The notes beneath the pieces are model-generated. The model made no database searches and was not told where the DNA came from. It saw nothing but the letters and a program-made list of their open reading frames with translations. Shown here piece by piece: positions 1-12,065 of a stretch of 64,000 nucleotides of DNA. The stretch spans positions 65,499,277 to 65,563,276 of the forward strand of contig OX031056.1 of the NCBI GenBank assembly GCA_943736015.1. The letters are read 5' to 3'. The translations under genes and the position numbers were made by a program. Numbering within the stretch: position 1 is the stretch's first letter; every line of letters begins with the position of its first letter. The DNA comes from Tridacna crocea. Taxonomy: Eukaryota > Mollusca > Bivalvia > Cardiida > Cardiidae.

Positions 1-1153
1 AGTTAAGAGAGGTAATGGTACAGTTATGGTTTAGGTTACAGAATGTCAGTTTTAGGAAGCCTTCTCTGAATTATCAAGCTTTACGATACCAACTAAGAAA
101 TGTTCTGATTAGTATAAATAAGGTAAAGATTAAATGATTTTCAGTTAGTTCATAAATATATTGTTGCCACTGTTTGCCCATATGGGCAAAAGTCCCAGTA
201 GGCTTTTAGTTATGTTATGGAGGACAGTGCAGGATACCATCTCAAGTTAAATGCCCGGTTCTTTATCGCCGTCTGATTTATGGCTCATTGAAAAATTTAT
301 AAGTAATTTCAGATGGCAAGCTATGGGGCTTAAAAGGCCAGAGATTTGATGTTATAACAAGTCCTACAATCTATCACTTGAGCCACACAAATGGATAACT
401 GGTTAAAAGTAGCATGATTATAAATGCAAATATATTCATGATACTTAATCCTAATATTACTTCCTGGTTCCACAATATTAGCCAGATAACTACCATCAAG
501 TTCTTAACATTTGACATTTTTGTAAAAAGTAGTTTTTGTAGTTTCTAACACCAAAGTGCTAAATGTTTTAATCAATCATTAACGGTGAACACCGAACCAA
601 AGAATCCTCTGTACATATGACCTTGAGGTAGAACACTTCTAATAACTTTGTGGCAAAAGGAAACCAGCATTTTTTCTTTTTTCTACAATGTTTTCATGCT
701 TTTCACAGACAATCCTCATGTTTCTAGCCACCTTTGTAACACCACAAGAGCTGTCATTCACTACCGTGGACAAGTAAAAAATTCTGCTATCTGACAGTGT
801 AAATCTGAAAGTGCCTTAAACAAGTGTGGTTACTTTTGTAGCAAAAGTAGATCAAGATCGGTCTGCACAGAATGTGCAGTCTAATCTTTGATTGAGAGTC
901 TGCTCTGCCGAGACATTATTAATAATACCAGCCTCAAAATCTCTCCTTTTAGGGTCTTATCTATGGAATATAAATATTTGCTAACTTTATTTGGTGCTCT
1001 AAGGGTTAATGCCTTTATCAAGAGTACATGTAATTCAGTTTCTCTCATAAGAACCTACATGTAACTCATATGAAGCCAGTCATCTGATGAGTTGGTCACC
1101 CTGAAATGACGCCAAAATGCGCCCATAGTAACCACAGAATGTATTTCTTTCCT
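1..1153. other. AT-rich DNA, mostly unassigned
   Basis: I see no coding exon on either strand. It holds a decayed TTAA-Pal scrap near 645-705 and one short foldback at 848-893. It may be intron of the minus-strand gene. Confidence 0.5.
848..893. repeat. Short AGATCAAGATC foldback
   Basis: AGATCAAGATCGGTCTGCACA is followed after GAA by a near-complement ending TGTGCAGTCTAATCTTTGATT. Relatives occur at 51670-51715 and 53792-53839. Confidence 0.6.
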
Positions 1154-1327
1154 TTAACCCTTTACCACACGATCCCAACTTTCACTAACCAGCATTTTCT
1201 TCTTTTCATACAATGTTTTCTACCCTTCCCATAACAAATTCCAAATTATCAGTCCCATTTATTTTATCATCTACAAATGCCTTCAATTTGGACCAGTCTA
1301 TAAGTTTGTCATTTGGTACAGAGTTAA
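1154..1327 (+). mobile_element. TTAA-Pal MITE, left palindrome arm lost
   Basis: TTAACCCTTTACCACAC at the left and TTTGGTACAGAGTTAA at the right; only the right arm of the palindrome remains. Confidence 0.7.
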
Positions 1328-2470
1328 CTGAACTACGAGAAATGTAGCAGCAAAATTACATGAATTGAAGATACTCAAAAAAATTTACTGTGTGATACTT
1401 TGATCTTATTTTATGTAATCCATGTCATAGAGGTTGATAGCTGTCACCTTCACGGGTAAGTTTCTGTACATGAAAAAGAAGTGATGTGATACTGAAACAA
1501 ACAACTTGAGATATGAAGAGCAAGTAGATCTAATCTAAAATTAGGGAAAAAAAAGATTAAATCAATGTAATTTTAACAATAATTTGATTAGTAATGGTAG
1601 TATTGATACAACTTACAATCTCTTATCAATTTGTTCGATTTGTGCTTGAATTTGTACATCTTATAATAGCCCTTAGAAACAATCAAGTGAAATATTCACA
1701 GAATATGCATGCAGAAAATGTGTGATGCATACAACAACGCGCATGCGCATTCGACGAATTTGTTTGAAAAAAAAAAGCGTTTATAAAAAATGGATCAGAC
1801 TGTTAGATCTACATAAAAATCAAATGTTTGAACAAAGAGTTAACTCTTTCAATGTTTCTGTCCAGTAGACCTGCACTTAAAGGCTTTTAATTTTTTCAAT
1901 TATTTGCTAGATAGCTAGATCTACCAGTTGTAGCATTTGAATAATATACATAGAGTTGTGTAGATCTAGTAGATCTAACAACTTTTGTATGTAGAACTAC
2001 AAGATAATCTTCTTTGGGATAAATGTCTACTTTTTTTTTTTTTAAAAAGTGAGTTTATGACAAAAAAGTAGATCTACCTTCAGGAAAAAAGAACAGATTG
2101 ATACCTATTAACTTCATTGTAAAATAAAATCCTCTTTCAGTTAGACAGAATGCAAAAGTCACACACTCACCCATTAATTTAATTTCTATCCAATTATCTC
2201 AATAATAAACTTAGTTATCCACTGTATATAGGTAATCTATTCACTCCAGTCAGGCGACAGCTATTCCTAGGGCAGTCTGATACAGACTGACTCAAAGTTG
2301 ACCTATTTCACTGACTTTGACCCCAGACAAAACATGTTAGTACTCACATGTACGGAATATCACTTTCACTCACACTTTTCTCTATAAAAACTGATAAATT
2401 TATTAATCACTTTTTTTTAAAACAAGAATTAATACTGAAAATATCCGGAAAATTCGTCGATGTTCATAAA
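1328..2470. other. AT-rich stretch with repeated AGATCTA motifs
   Basis: No gene seen. The palindromic word TAGATCTA or AGATCTA recurs several times between about 1800 and 2080. Probably intron of the minus-strand gene. Confidence 0.4.
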
Positions 2471-2478
2471 TAACTTAC

Positions 2479-2617
2479 CGGCCATAAAAAAGATATTTCA
2501 GACGTGCATCATACCCGCAGCGCTCGTTATAGAAACAGCCGAACAGACGACCTATTTTTGGAACAAAGCAAAACAAGGAAAGACCGTAGGCATGTTGATG
2601 CGAATTTACCGGGGTTT
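2479..2617 (-). CDS. Probable second coding exon of the divergent unidentified gene
   Basis: Acceptor CCAATACAG and strong donor GGCCG|GTAAGT on the minus strand bound a 139 nt segment. It continues the frame of the upstream exon as TETPVNSHQHAYGLSLFCFV, then GRLFGCFYNERCGYDARLKY and a final LFYGR. It is cysteine- and aromatic-rich. Later exons would lie left of the window. The function is unknown. Confidence 0.45.
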
Positions 2618-2736
2618 CTGTATTGGAAAGTTTAGAATTATTATAATAATGTCTAGACTTTGGAAAACTGACAGTATTTGAGAAAATAAACAAGAACTTA
2701 TATTAATTTTTCATTGTTACAAATTAAGACACATAC

Positions 2737-2767
2737 CGGTTGTTACACTTGGCGTGTTTTCATCCAT
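2737..2767 (-). CDS. Probable first coding exon of a divergent unidentified gene
   Basis: Read on the minus strand, a well-placed ATG (AACGATGG) at 2767 opens MDENTPSVTT and ends one base into the next codon at the donor ACCG|GTATGT. That phase matches the next minus-strand exon exactly. I do not recognise the protein. Support is two splice signals, shared phase and a good start context; there is no homology. Confidence 0.45.
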
Positions 2768-2934
2768 CGTTGACCGATTTTTACTCCCTAACTCCGACCT
2801 AGTTTTTGACGTCATACCCACAATTCTACATTCAATATGTCAGCGCCCTGTGTTTTGGTATCGCCCACAGAATTTTGCTGAAAATCCTGAAAGGAAGCAT
2901 AACATTAATGCGAGGGTCTAAAACGGCTTTCGAG
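2768..2934. promoter_or_regulatory. Possible bidirectional promoter between the divergent gene and FERRY3
   Basis: This spacer lies between the minus-strand first exon and a possible + strand donor CGAG|GTTAGT at 2935. It contains the CRE-like motif GACGTCA near 2810 and is less repetitive and richer in CpG than its surroundings. Placing the FERRY3 first exon here is inference only. Confidence 0.3.
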
Positions 2935-3277
2935 GTTAGTCTAAGAAATCATTGAAATGTCATGAATGGCATGTTTTAGGATGTCATTCTACTGGTTCTG
3001 TGAAATCCAGTTTTCTTTTAGATTCGTTTGAATTGTCTACTTCCATTTTTACTCCCCAGCTCATATTTTTGTGGGAGAGCAGCCAGAGGCTTTTAAACTT
3101 TGTAAAGAGCATAAAATATTGATGGAAAAAAAAAAAACCCAAGGAAAGCATGAAGAGATGCACTGCCTGCTGCAATGTTTTAACAATGTTGCAAATTGCT
3201 TCAAACTATTGCAAACATTCAAATTTGTAGGCTACGATATGTTCTGATATATGACGTTGGGTGACTCACGACCAGAC

Positions 3278-3351
3278 GCCCGGCTAGCTCAGTTGGTAGA
3301 GCTGCAGTACTAGTGGTTCCGAGGGTTGTGAGTTTGAGTCCCGCGCCGGGC
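3278..3351 (+). repeat. tRNA-like SINE head
   Basis: A 74 nt tRNA-like module. Acceptor arms GCCCGGC (3278-3284) and GCCGGGC (3345-3351) pair perfectly; box A is TAGCTCAGTTGG and the box B-like word is GTTTGAGTCC. The anticodon arm is irregular and no CCA or clean intron is present, so it is a SINE head rather than a working tRNA gene. Confidence 0.6.
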
Positions 3352-3402
3352 ACAGTTTTCTCCCTTGATTTACTTCAGATAAGAAAATTAATTAAGATCA
3401 AG

Positions 3403-3564
3403 GCTCCAGATAAGAGGAAGTGATGGCATTCTCAATCTGTTTTTTCGCCTCCAAAACCTATGTTGAGGTTACTCATCGGAATCATGTCGTTGAGACAATT
3501 CTAATTAGTAACCATAACATGGGGTTTCAATTATGAAATCAAAATCACTCCCTCTATCTGGAGA
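3403..3564. mobile_element. MITE with GCTCCAGATAAGAGG inverted ends
   Basis: GCTCCAGATAAGAGG at the left and CCCTCTATCTGGAG at the right are inverted copies around about 130 bp. A second copy with the same inner sequence lies at 60573-60760. Confidence 0.7.
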
Positions 3565-3676
3565 TCTGTAAGATTATGAAAATTAATATTAAAAATGTGC
3601 AATATTTAAACTTTCACAGACAGGCAACCACTGAAAGGATGGGGCATATGCAGTGCATGTATTTTCTCGCTTTGTC

Positions 3677-3880
3677 TTAACTCTTTAACAAGTAACTAAA
3701 TCGTAAACTTATCCAAATATTTGCAGACGACAAAATGAATGGGACTCAAAAATTGAAATTTGACTTTAGAGCAGTAGAAAACATTAAGGGAAAAAGAGAA
3801 AATGATGGTTACCAGCATTTTCTCTTTTTTCCCCACAATATTTTCAGAGGTTTCTATATCTGGGTTGTAAAAACCGTTCT
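3677..3880 (-). mobile_element. TTAA-Pal MITE, right end eroded
   Basis: Left TTAACTCTTT, GCAGACGACAAAAT, and a palindrome centred on GGTTACC. The short-arm terminus is lost. Confidence 0.7.
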
Positions 3881-4540
3881 TGCGTGAAAGTATGTATGTA
3901 CACGAAAGGAAGATTTTTTCCTCGAACGTAGTCTTTTTGCATGAAAGGATTTTTTTCTGAATTTGAGAATATCTTTTCAACATGGATGAACTTGACTTGT
4001 CAAATTTATAAGTTTTATATAAAACTTTTGCTAGTAATGAGATTCGTTAGTGTAAGGAAATTCCTTTTGCGAAATACAAAGCCGTCTATAGAACCAAGAT
4101 ATAAAACTGTTCTTCTTGGAAGAGTCTAAGACTTTAAGATGAAATCATTAGACTAGCAAGCTTTATGGAAGACGAAAAATAAAATGTAAATATGGTTTTC
4201 TAATAATTTAGACGTGATTTAAGTTTAAAATATGAGATTGAAATCACAAATGTAAAACACGCTGATCAGTGGTTGTTAAACTCGTATAATTCTCTCTTGT
4301 CCTTATCTGAAAAGCATATTTTGGAGTGAAATGTTGTTGGAAAGGGATAAAATGCTATTTCCAGAGTTTTTTTCTTTTTCTATCAAAAACATTATGATGG
4401 AATATGTAATCATTTCGTACCATAATCATTTTGCTTCCTTGCGCGAAAGGAAGATTACGTTCACCAAAGGAAGATGTTTACTATGAAAGAAGCGTTTTCC
4501 TCACGAAAGGAAACCGCCGTTGATTTATTGATTATTAGGC
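3881..4540. repeat. Region with dispersed CGAAAGGAAGAT words
   Basis: The word CGAAAGGAAGA or close variants recurs about five times (3904, 4446, 4466 and others). No gene is supported. It may be an eroded element. Confidence 0.35.
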
Positions 4541-4541
4541 C

Positions 4542-4567
4542 AGGGAATCCCTCTCAAGGGATTCCCT
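4542..4567. repeat. Perfect 11-bp stem-loop
   Basis: AGGGAATCCCT, loop CTCA, then AGGGATTCCCT. An isolated hairpin of unknown role. Confidence 0.7.
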
Positions 4568-4800
4568 TGCCTATAGGGATCGTAAGCTGCCTATTCAGAC
4601 AAAAATGTTGGACGGTGTGTCCACTCTATATCGCTGAGTCCGCCAAAACAACTAGTTTCCCAAGTATATACAGAGATTGCTTATCACACGGTGTGAATGC
4701 TTTCCTTTCCTCAAAGCTTTCATCTGCAAAATGCCATAGAATTACAAGGGTAATACAATCCTTTAATAACTGACGAGTGTGTATTTTTTATCCCGTTTTT

Positions 4801-6701
4801 AGCTTACCTGAGCACAACGTGCTCAAGGGGAGCTTTTAGGGTCACTGACTGTCCGTCGTGCGTTGTGCGTCATGCGTCGTCCGTCGTGTGTCGTGCGTCG
4901 TCAACAATTCTTTAAACATCAACTCCTCCTAAACCACTGGGCCAATTTGGACCAAACATGGCAGGAATGTTCCTTGAGAGGTCCTCTTTAAAAATTGTTC
5001 ACAGAAAAATTGATTCCGTCAAAAACTCTGGTTGCCATGGCAACCAAATGGAATTTTTTAGCAAATTCTTTAAAAATCTTCTCCTCTGAAACCGCTGGTC
5101 GGATTTTGAAATTATTTCACAGATATGTTCCTTGGGTGACCCTTTTCAAAAATTGTTCGTGAAATTTCGATCCGTCAAAAATTGTGGCTCTGGTGAATGG
5201 GGGCTACTTGCACTATACAGAAATGAAGGAATTCTTTAAAAATCTTCTTCTCTGAAACCGCTGGTCGGATTTTGAAATAATTTCACAGATATGTTCCTTG
5301 GGTGACCTTTTCAAAAATTGTTCGCGAAATTTTGATCCGTCAAAAAATGTGGCTCTGGTGAATGGGGGCTACTTGCACTATACAGAAATGAAGGAATTCT
5401 TAAAAAATCTTCTTCTCTGAAACCGCCGGTCAGATTTTGAAATAATTTCACAGAGTTGTTCCTTGGGTGACCGTTTTCAAAAATTGTTCGTGAAATTTTG
5501 ATTGGTCAAGAAACATGGCTCTGGTGAATGGGGGCTACTTGCACTATACAGAAATGAAGGAATTCTTTAAAAATCTTCTTCTCTGAAACCGCTGTTCAGA
5601 TTTCGAAATAATTTCACAGAGTTGTTCCTTGGGTGACCGTTTTCAAAAATTGTTCGTGAAATTTTGATTGGTCAAGAAACATGGCTCTGGTGAATGGGGG
5701 CTACTTGCACTATACAGAAATGAAGGAATTCTTTAAAAATCTTCTTCTCTGAAACCGATGGTCAGATTTTGAAATAATTTCACAGAGTTGTTCCTTGGGT
5801 GACCCTTTTCAAAAATTGTTCACGAAATTTTGATTGGTCAAGAAACATGGCTCTGGTGAATGGGGGCTACTTGCACTATAGGGAAATGAGGAAATTCTTA
5901 AAAAATTTTCTTCTTTGAAACCGCTGGTCAGATTTTGAAATAATTTCTCAGGGATGTTCCTTAGGTGACCCTGTTCAAAAAGTGTTTGCGAAATTTTGAT
6001 TGGTCAAGAAACATGGCTCTGGTGAATGGGGGCTACTTGCACTATAGGGAAATGAAGAAATTTTTAAAAATTCTTCTCTGAAACGGCTGGACAGATTTTG
6101 AAATAATTTCACAGAGATGATTCTTGGGTGACCCTTTAAAAAACTTGTTCACAAAATTTTGATCCGTCAAGAAACATGGCTCTGGTGAATGGGGGCTACT
6201 TGCTCTATATGGAAATGAAGAAATTCTTGAAAATTCTTCTACTCTGAAACCCCTAGTCAGATTTTAAAATAATTTGACAGAGATGTTCCTTGGGTGATCC
6301 TTGGTCTTGTGAATGGGGGCTACTTGCACTATATGGGCACGATGAAATTCTTGAAAATTCTCTTTCTCTGAAATCCCTGGTCAGATTTTAAAAGAAACTT
6401 TCTGAAATGTTCCTTGGGTGACCCTTTTCAAAACTTGTTCGTAAATTTTGATCCATTAAGAAACATGGCTCTCGTGGATGGGGGCTACTTGCTCTTATAC
6501 AGAAATGAAGAATTCTTAAAAATTCTTCTTTTTGAAACTGATGGTCAGATTTCAAAATTACTTTTACAGGTGACCTTTTGAAAATTGCTTAACAAAATGA
6601 TAAATTTGATTCCAATGTTTCAATACCTCAACAAAAAAAATAGGCTATGGTCATCTCAAAAATTCAGGTGAGCGGTCCAGGGCCATCTTGGCCCTCTTGT
6701 T
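4801..6701 (+). mobile_element. Helentron/HINE-like element H1
   Basis: Begins at AGCTTACCTGAGCAC with a head hairpin (GAGCAC AAC GTGCTC) directly after a run of five T. It ends at the hairpin-forming GGGCCATCTTGGCCC followed by TCTTGTT. The interior is about nine degenerate tandem units of about 166 bp, each with TGGTGAATGGGGGCTAC. No transposase is encoded. The Helentron-like assignment rests on architecture and T-rich target. Confidence 0.8.
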
Positions 6702-6995
6702 GTCATTAACACTGACCTAATAAAGGCGTAACCTAATGAACTTAGCTTTATCCGGCAGTTGTGTATTCCTACGCGCTATATACGGTTAATATCTATAACG
6801 CTCTCTCTTGCACTCCGGATCATTCACATTCAGGTATGGTGAGATTAACGAACGACGTCTCTGCTCGGAGTTTGTCTATAACGTTGTGTTGACATTTGAA
6901 CATGTGTGTCAAAAAACGCGTCTCCGCTAAAATGCGATTGTAAATAAAGCAAACTACATATAGAGTATTGGCCCGTGTTATGTTTATCACTTTTT
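6702..6995. other. Spacer between H1 and H2, possible solo-LTR remnant
   Basis: CpG-containing, non-tandem sequence with a TATATA-like word near 6778 and AATAAA at 6953. No coding sequence. LTR remnant is only a suggestion. Confidence 0.3.
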
Positions 6996-8602
6996 AGCTC
7001 ACCTGAGCACAACGTGCTCAAGGGGAGCTTTTAGGATCACCCGGTGTCCGTCGTCCGTCGTGCGTCAGTGCGTCGTGCGTCGTGCGTCGTCAACAATTCT
7101 TTAAACATCAACTCCTCCTAAACCGCTGGGCGGATTTGGACCAAACTTGGCTGGAATGTTCCTTGGGAGGTCCTCTTTAAAAATTGATCATAGAATTTGA
7201 TTCCGTCAAAAACTCTGGTTGCCATGGCAACGAAATGGAATTTTTTAGCAAATTCTTTAAAAATCTTCTTCTCTGAAACCGCTGGCCAGATTTTAAAATG
7301 ATTTCACACAGATGTTCCTTGGGTGACCCTTTTCAAAAATTGTTCGTGAAATTTTGATCCGTCAAGAAACATGGCTCTGGTGAATGGGGGCTTCTTGCAC
7401 TATACAGAAATGATGAAATTCTTGAAAATTCTTCTTCTCTGAAACCGCTGGCCAGATTTTAAAATAATTTCACACAGATGTTCCTAAGGTGACCCTTTTC
7501 AAAAACTGTTCGTGAAATTTTGATCCGTCAAGAAACATGGCTCTGGTGAATGGGGGCTTCTTGCACTGTACAGAAATGAAGAAATTCTTAAAAATTATTC
7601 TTCTCTGTAACCGCTGGTCAGATTCTAAAATAATTTCACAGAGATGTTCCTTGGATGACCCTTTTCAAAAATTGTTCGCGAAATTTTGATCTGTCGAGAA
7701 ACATGGCTCTGGTGAATGGGGGCTTCTTGCACTATACAGAAATGAAGAAATTCTTAAAAATTCTTCTTCTCAGAAACCGCTAGTTAGATTTTGAAATAAT
7801 TTCACAGACTTGTTCCTTGGGTTACCCTTTCCAAAAAATGTTCGCGAAATTTTGATTGGTCAAGAAACATGGCTCTGGTGAATGGGGGCTACTTGCACTA
7901 TATGGAAATGAAGAAATTCTTGAAAATTCTTCTTCTCTGAAATGGCTGGACAGATTTTGAAATAATTTCACAGAGACGTTCCTTGGGTGACCCTTTTCTA
8001 AAATTGTTCGCAAAATTTTGATTGGCCAAGAAACATGGCTCTAGTGAATGGGGGCTACTTGCACTATATGGAAATGAAGAAATTCTTGAAAATTCTTCTT
8101 CTCTGAAACCTGTGGTCAGATTTTAAAATAATCTGACAGAGATGTTCCTTGGGGGACCCTTTCCAAAAGCTGTACATATAATTTTGATCCATCAGGAAAC
8201 ATGGCTCTTGTGAATGGGGGCTACTTGCACTGTATGGACATGATGAAATTCTTTAAAATTCTCTTTCTCTGAAACCCCTGGTCAGATTTTGAAATTGTTT
8301 CAGAGAGATGTTCCTTGGGTGACCCTTTTCAAAACTTGTTCGTAAATTTTGATCCATCAAGAAACATGGCTCTCATAGATGGGGGCTACTTGCTCTTATA
8401 CAGAAATGAAGAATTCTTAAAAATTCTTCTTTTTGAAACTGATGGTCAGATTTCGAAATGACTTTTACAGGTGACCTTTTGAAAATTGCTTGGCAAAATT
8501 ATAAATTTGGTTCCAGTGTTTCAATACCTCAAAAAAAAAAAAAGACTATGGTCATCTCAAAAATTCAGGTGAGCGATCCAGGGCCATCTTGGCCCTCTTG
8601 TT
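6996..8602 (+). mobile_element. Helentron/HINE-like element H2
   Basis: Same head (AGCTCACCTGAGCAC), the same roughly 166 bp tandem units (about eight) and the same 3' end as H1. Inserted after five T. Confidence 0.82.
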
Positions 8603-10357
8603 TTTATGTATATTGACTAAATCTAGGGTACTTCAGCGGAATGCTGGGCAAATCGGCCCCTGGAGAAATCGTCCCCAAACTGCTTGGCTCATGTTATGTT
8701 TATCACTCCGTAGAAATTGTCCCCTGGAGACGATTTCTTTGGTGAAATCGTCCCCAAATAAAATTTTAGAAAAATCGACCACAACATCAAATTTCATCCA
8801 TATCGTTAATCAAGTTGTCTATAAAAATATTTTTGAAATTTCGTTGTCTTTAGTATGTACATTATGTGTATTAGTTACCTTTATCCAAGAGTTATTTGGT
8901 AGTTTTGTCATTGTTTATACTGCCTATTTCACACTGATAGGATGTATTTCACACCTTTTACACCAGTCACAAATAGATTACACCTGTGTGATTCTTAAAA
9001 GTGTCTTTGATTGACTTTGATTTGAAACCAAATAAATATGCTTATAATTTTTTTTCTGTAGTCGTTCGCTTGTCATTTAATGTATTTTTTTTTATCTCTC
9101 TCTCTCTCTCTACTAGTGTCATATGACATACCTGTGACCAATTCCATTTAGCAGGGGCATCAGTGTCCCTGACACACCTATTTCTAGTGTTCAGTAGGGC
9201 TTGTGTGCATCCGAATATTTCCGGTCCATAACTTCTACAATTGTGGATGGATTTCAAAATAATTTGGCACAATTGACTTCCATCACGGTTAGATGTGCAG
9301 TTTGAAACATCTGTTCAAGTAGGTTCAAGATCAAGGCCACATTGAAGGCCAATTTTTCATCTGAACTATAACTCCTACATTTTTGGATAGATTCCGATAT
9401 AAATTAGCATAATGCATTGTTCTCCATCATGAGTAGAAGTTCCCTTTGAAACATTTATTCAGGTCTAGGGTCTAGGTCAAGCTTGAGAGTCAAGTGTTCG
9501 CGGGCTTGACACAAGTTGTCCTTGGACAACGATTATGAATAAGAATTAACATCTTTTTATATTATGTAGATATAAGTATCGAAGCTCAAGTCACTGTGAC
9601 TTGTCCGTAAAATAGGCAAGTAAAATAGGAAAACCTAGCCTAATCATTTTCCCAAAACAATCCAACTTTTCACAGTATTTTATTGAGAAAATATTTTGGC
9701 TAAAAGAGAATTCACTTGTAACAAGCAATTCCTCCTAATTTCCCCAAAATCTTACTTTTCAATATACACGAAGAACTACTTTGGATTTTCATCTACAACT
9801 TCCTTCAAATATGACCAGTTCAAAATTTCGTCGACTTGTGGAAGCTACAGACCACATGACCAACTGCCGTATCACTCCAATCTTTATTATTCATTACATT
9901 TTACATTGATATCTATCTTACACGTATTTTCATTGAAATCAATAAAAATAAATGTGTTCTTGCGTCATAAATGTAAAAAATAGCGTCATTCAGGACTACA
10001 AGACATCACATGTCTCAGAAAATTTAGATAACCAAAGTTGGTATTGCACCGATTGAATACGGTTCAATTTTGACTTGGGATTGTTTACAAGCACGACAAA
10101 TTACTAAGTATTCTAAGCCATTATCAAGCACCGCATAACTGTGAGCACATGCCTAGCTATGGCTTAATTAGTTTCTGGCTGGTGCTTTCTAGTATCAGTT
10201 CAAAACTTCCTGATAAACCAAGAATTCCAGGGGCTTAATGGAATCCGCTTGTATCCCTATCTGTCTACCTGTTTGTATTAATTAAAATTGACCTCATGTG
10301 TTGTTTCGTATCCTCAATTTCCTGGCCTTCAGTACTATCAGTACTTTGATTTTGTTT
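8603..10357. other. Low-repeat intergenic stretch
   Basis: No gene found. 8645-8775 carries several copies of AAATCGTCCCC in both orientations. 9200-9540 holds about two degenerate units of another tandem-bearing element. A (CT)n run lies near 9100. Confidence 0.4.
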
Positions 10358-12065
10358 AGCTCACCTGAGCACAACATGCTCAAGGGGAGCTTTTGGGTCA
10401 CTGGGTGTCTGTCGTGTGTCGTCCGTCATGCGTTGTCAACAATTCTTTAAACATCAACTCCTCCTAAACCGCTGGGCCAATTTGGACCAAACTTGGCAGG
10501 AATGTTCTTTGGGAGGTCCTCTTTAAAAAGTGTTCACAGAATTTGATTCCGTCAAAAACTGTGGTTGCCATGGCAACCAAATGGAATTTTTTAGCAAATT
10601 CTTTAAAAATCTTCTCTGAAACCACTGGTCGGATTTTGAAATTATATCACAGATATGTTCCTTGGGTGACCCTTTTCAAAAATTGTTCGTGAAATTTTGA
10701 TCCGTCAAAAATTGTGGCTCTGGTGAGTGGGGGCTACTTGCACTATACAGAAGTCAAGAAATTCTTTAAAAATCTTCTCCTCTGAAACAGCTGGTCGGAT
10801 TTTGAAATTATTTCACAGATATGTTCCTTGGGTGACCCTTTTCAAAAATTGTTCGTGAAATTTTGATCCTCAAAAATTGTGGCTCTGGTGAATGGGGGCT
10901 ACTTGCACTATACAGAAATGAAGGAATTCTTAAAAAATCTTCTTCTCTGAAACCACTGGTCAGATTTTGAAATAATTTCACAGAGTTGTTCCTTGGGTGA
11001 CCCTTTTCAAAAATTGTTTGCGAAATTTTGATTGTTCAAGAAACATGGCTCTGGTGAATGGGGGCTACTTGCACTATAGGGAAATGAGGAAATTCTTAAA
11101 AAATTTTCTTCTCTGAAACTACTGGTCAGATTTTGAAATAATTTCACAGAGTTGTACCTTGGGTGACCCTTTTCAAAAACTGTTCGCAAAATTTTGATTG
11201 GTCAAGAAACATGGCTCTGGTGAATGGGGGCTACATGCACTATAGGGAAATTAGGAAATTCTTAAAAATTTTTCTTCTCTGAAACCGATGGTCAGATTAT
11301 GAAATTATTTCTCAGGGGTGTTCCTTGGGTGACCCTTTTCAAAAAGTTTTCGCGAAGACTTGATTGGTCAAGAAACATGGCTCTGGTGAATGGGGGCTAT
11401 TTGCACTATAGGGAAATGAAGAAATTCTTAATAATTCTTCTTCTCTGAAACGGATGGACAGATTTTGAAATGATTTCACAGAGATGATCCTTGGGTGACC
11501 GTTTTCAAAAATTGTTCACAAAATTTTTATCCGTCAAGAAACATGGCTTTGGTGAATGGGGGCTTCTTGCACTATATGGAAATGAAGAAATTCTTGAAAA
11601 TTCTTCTTTTTTGAAACCCCTAGTCAGATTTTAAAATAATTTGACAGGGATGTTCCTTGGGTGATCCTTGCTCTTGTGAATGGGAGCTACTTGCACTATA
11701 TGGACATGATGAAATTCTTGAAAATTCTCTTTCTCTGAAACCCCTGATTAGATTTAAAAAAAAAAATTCCGAAATGTTCCTTGGGTGACCCTTTTGAAAA
11801 CTTGATCGTAAATTTTGATCCATCAAGAAAATGGCTCTCGTGGATGGGGGATACTTGCTCTTATACAGAAATGAAGAATTCTTAACAATTCTTCTTTTTG
11901 AAACTGATGGTCAGATTTCTAAATGAATTTTACAGGTGACCTTTTGAAAATTGCTTAGCAAAATTATAAATTTGGTTCCAATGTTTCAATACCTCAAAAA
12001 AAAATAGGCTATGGTCATCTCAAAAATTCAGGTGAGCGATCCAGGGCCATTTTGGCCCTCTTGTT
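10358..12065 (+). mobile_element. Helentron/HINE-like element H3
   Basis: Head AGCTCACCTGAGCAC, about nine tandem units, then GGTGAGCGATCCAGGGCCA and CTCTTGTT. It directly abuts element H4. Confidence 0.82.

Noticed and set aside
3278-3351. A functional tRNA gene
   Set aside because: The anticodon arm does not form properly and box B departs from consensus.
4474-4773. A 99-codon + strand ORF
   Set aside because: It overlaps a hairpin and the CGAAAGGAAG repeat region; no homology or splice support.
8589-9014. A 141-codon + strand ORF
   Set aside because: It starts in the 3' end of H2 and runs into AT-rich DNA; composition is non-coding and nothing is recognisable.
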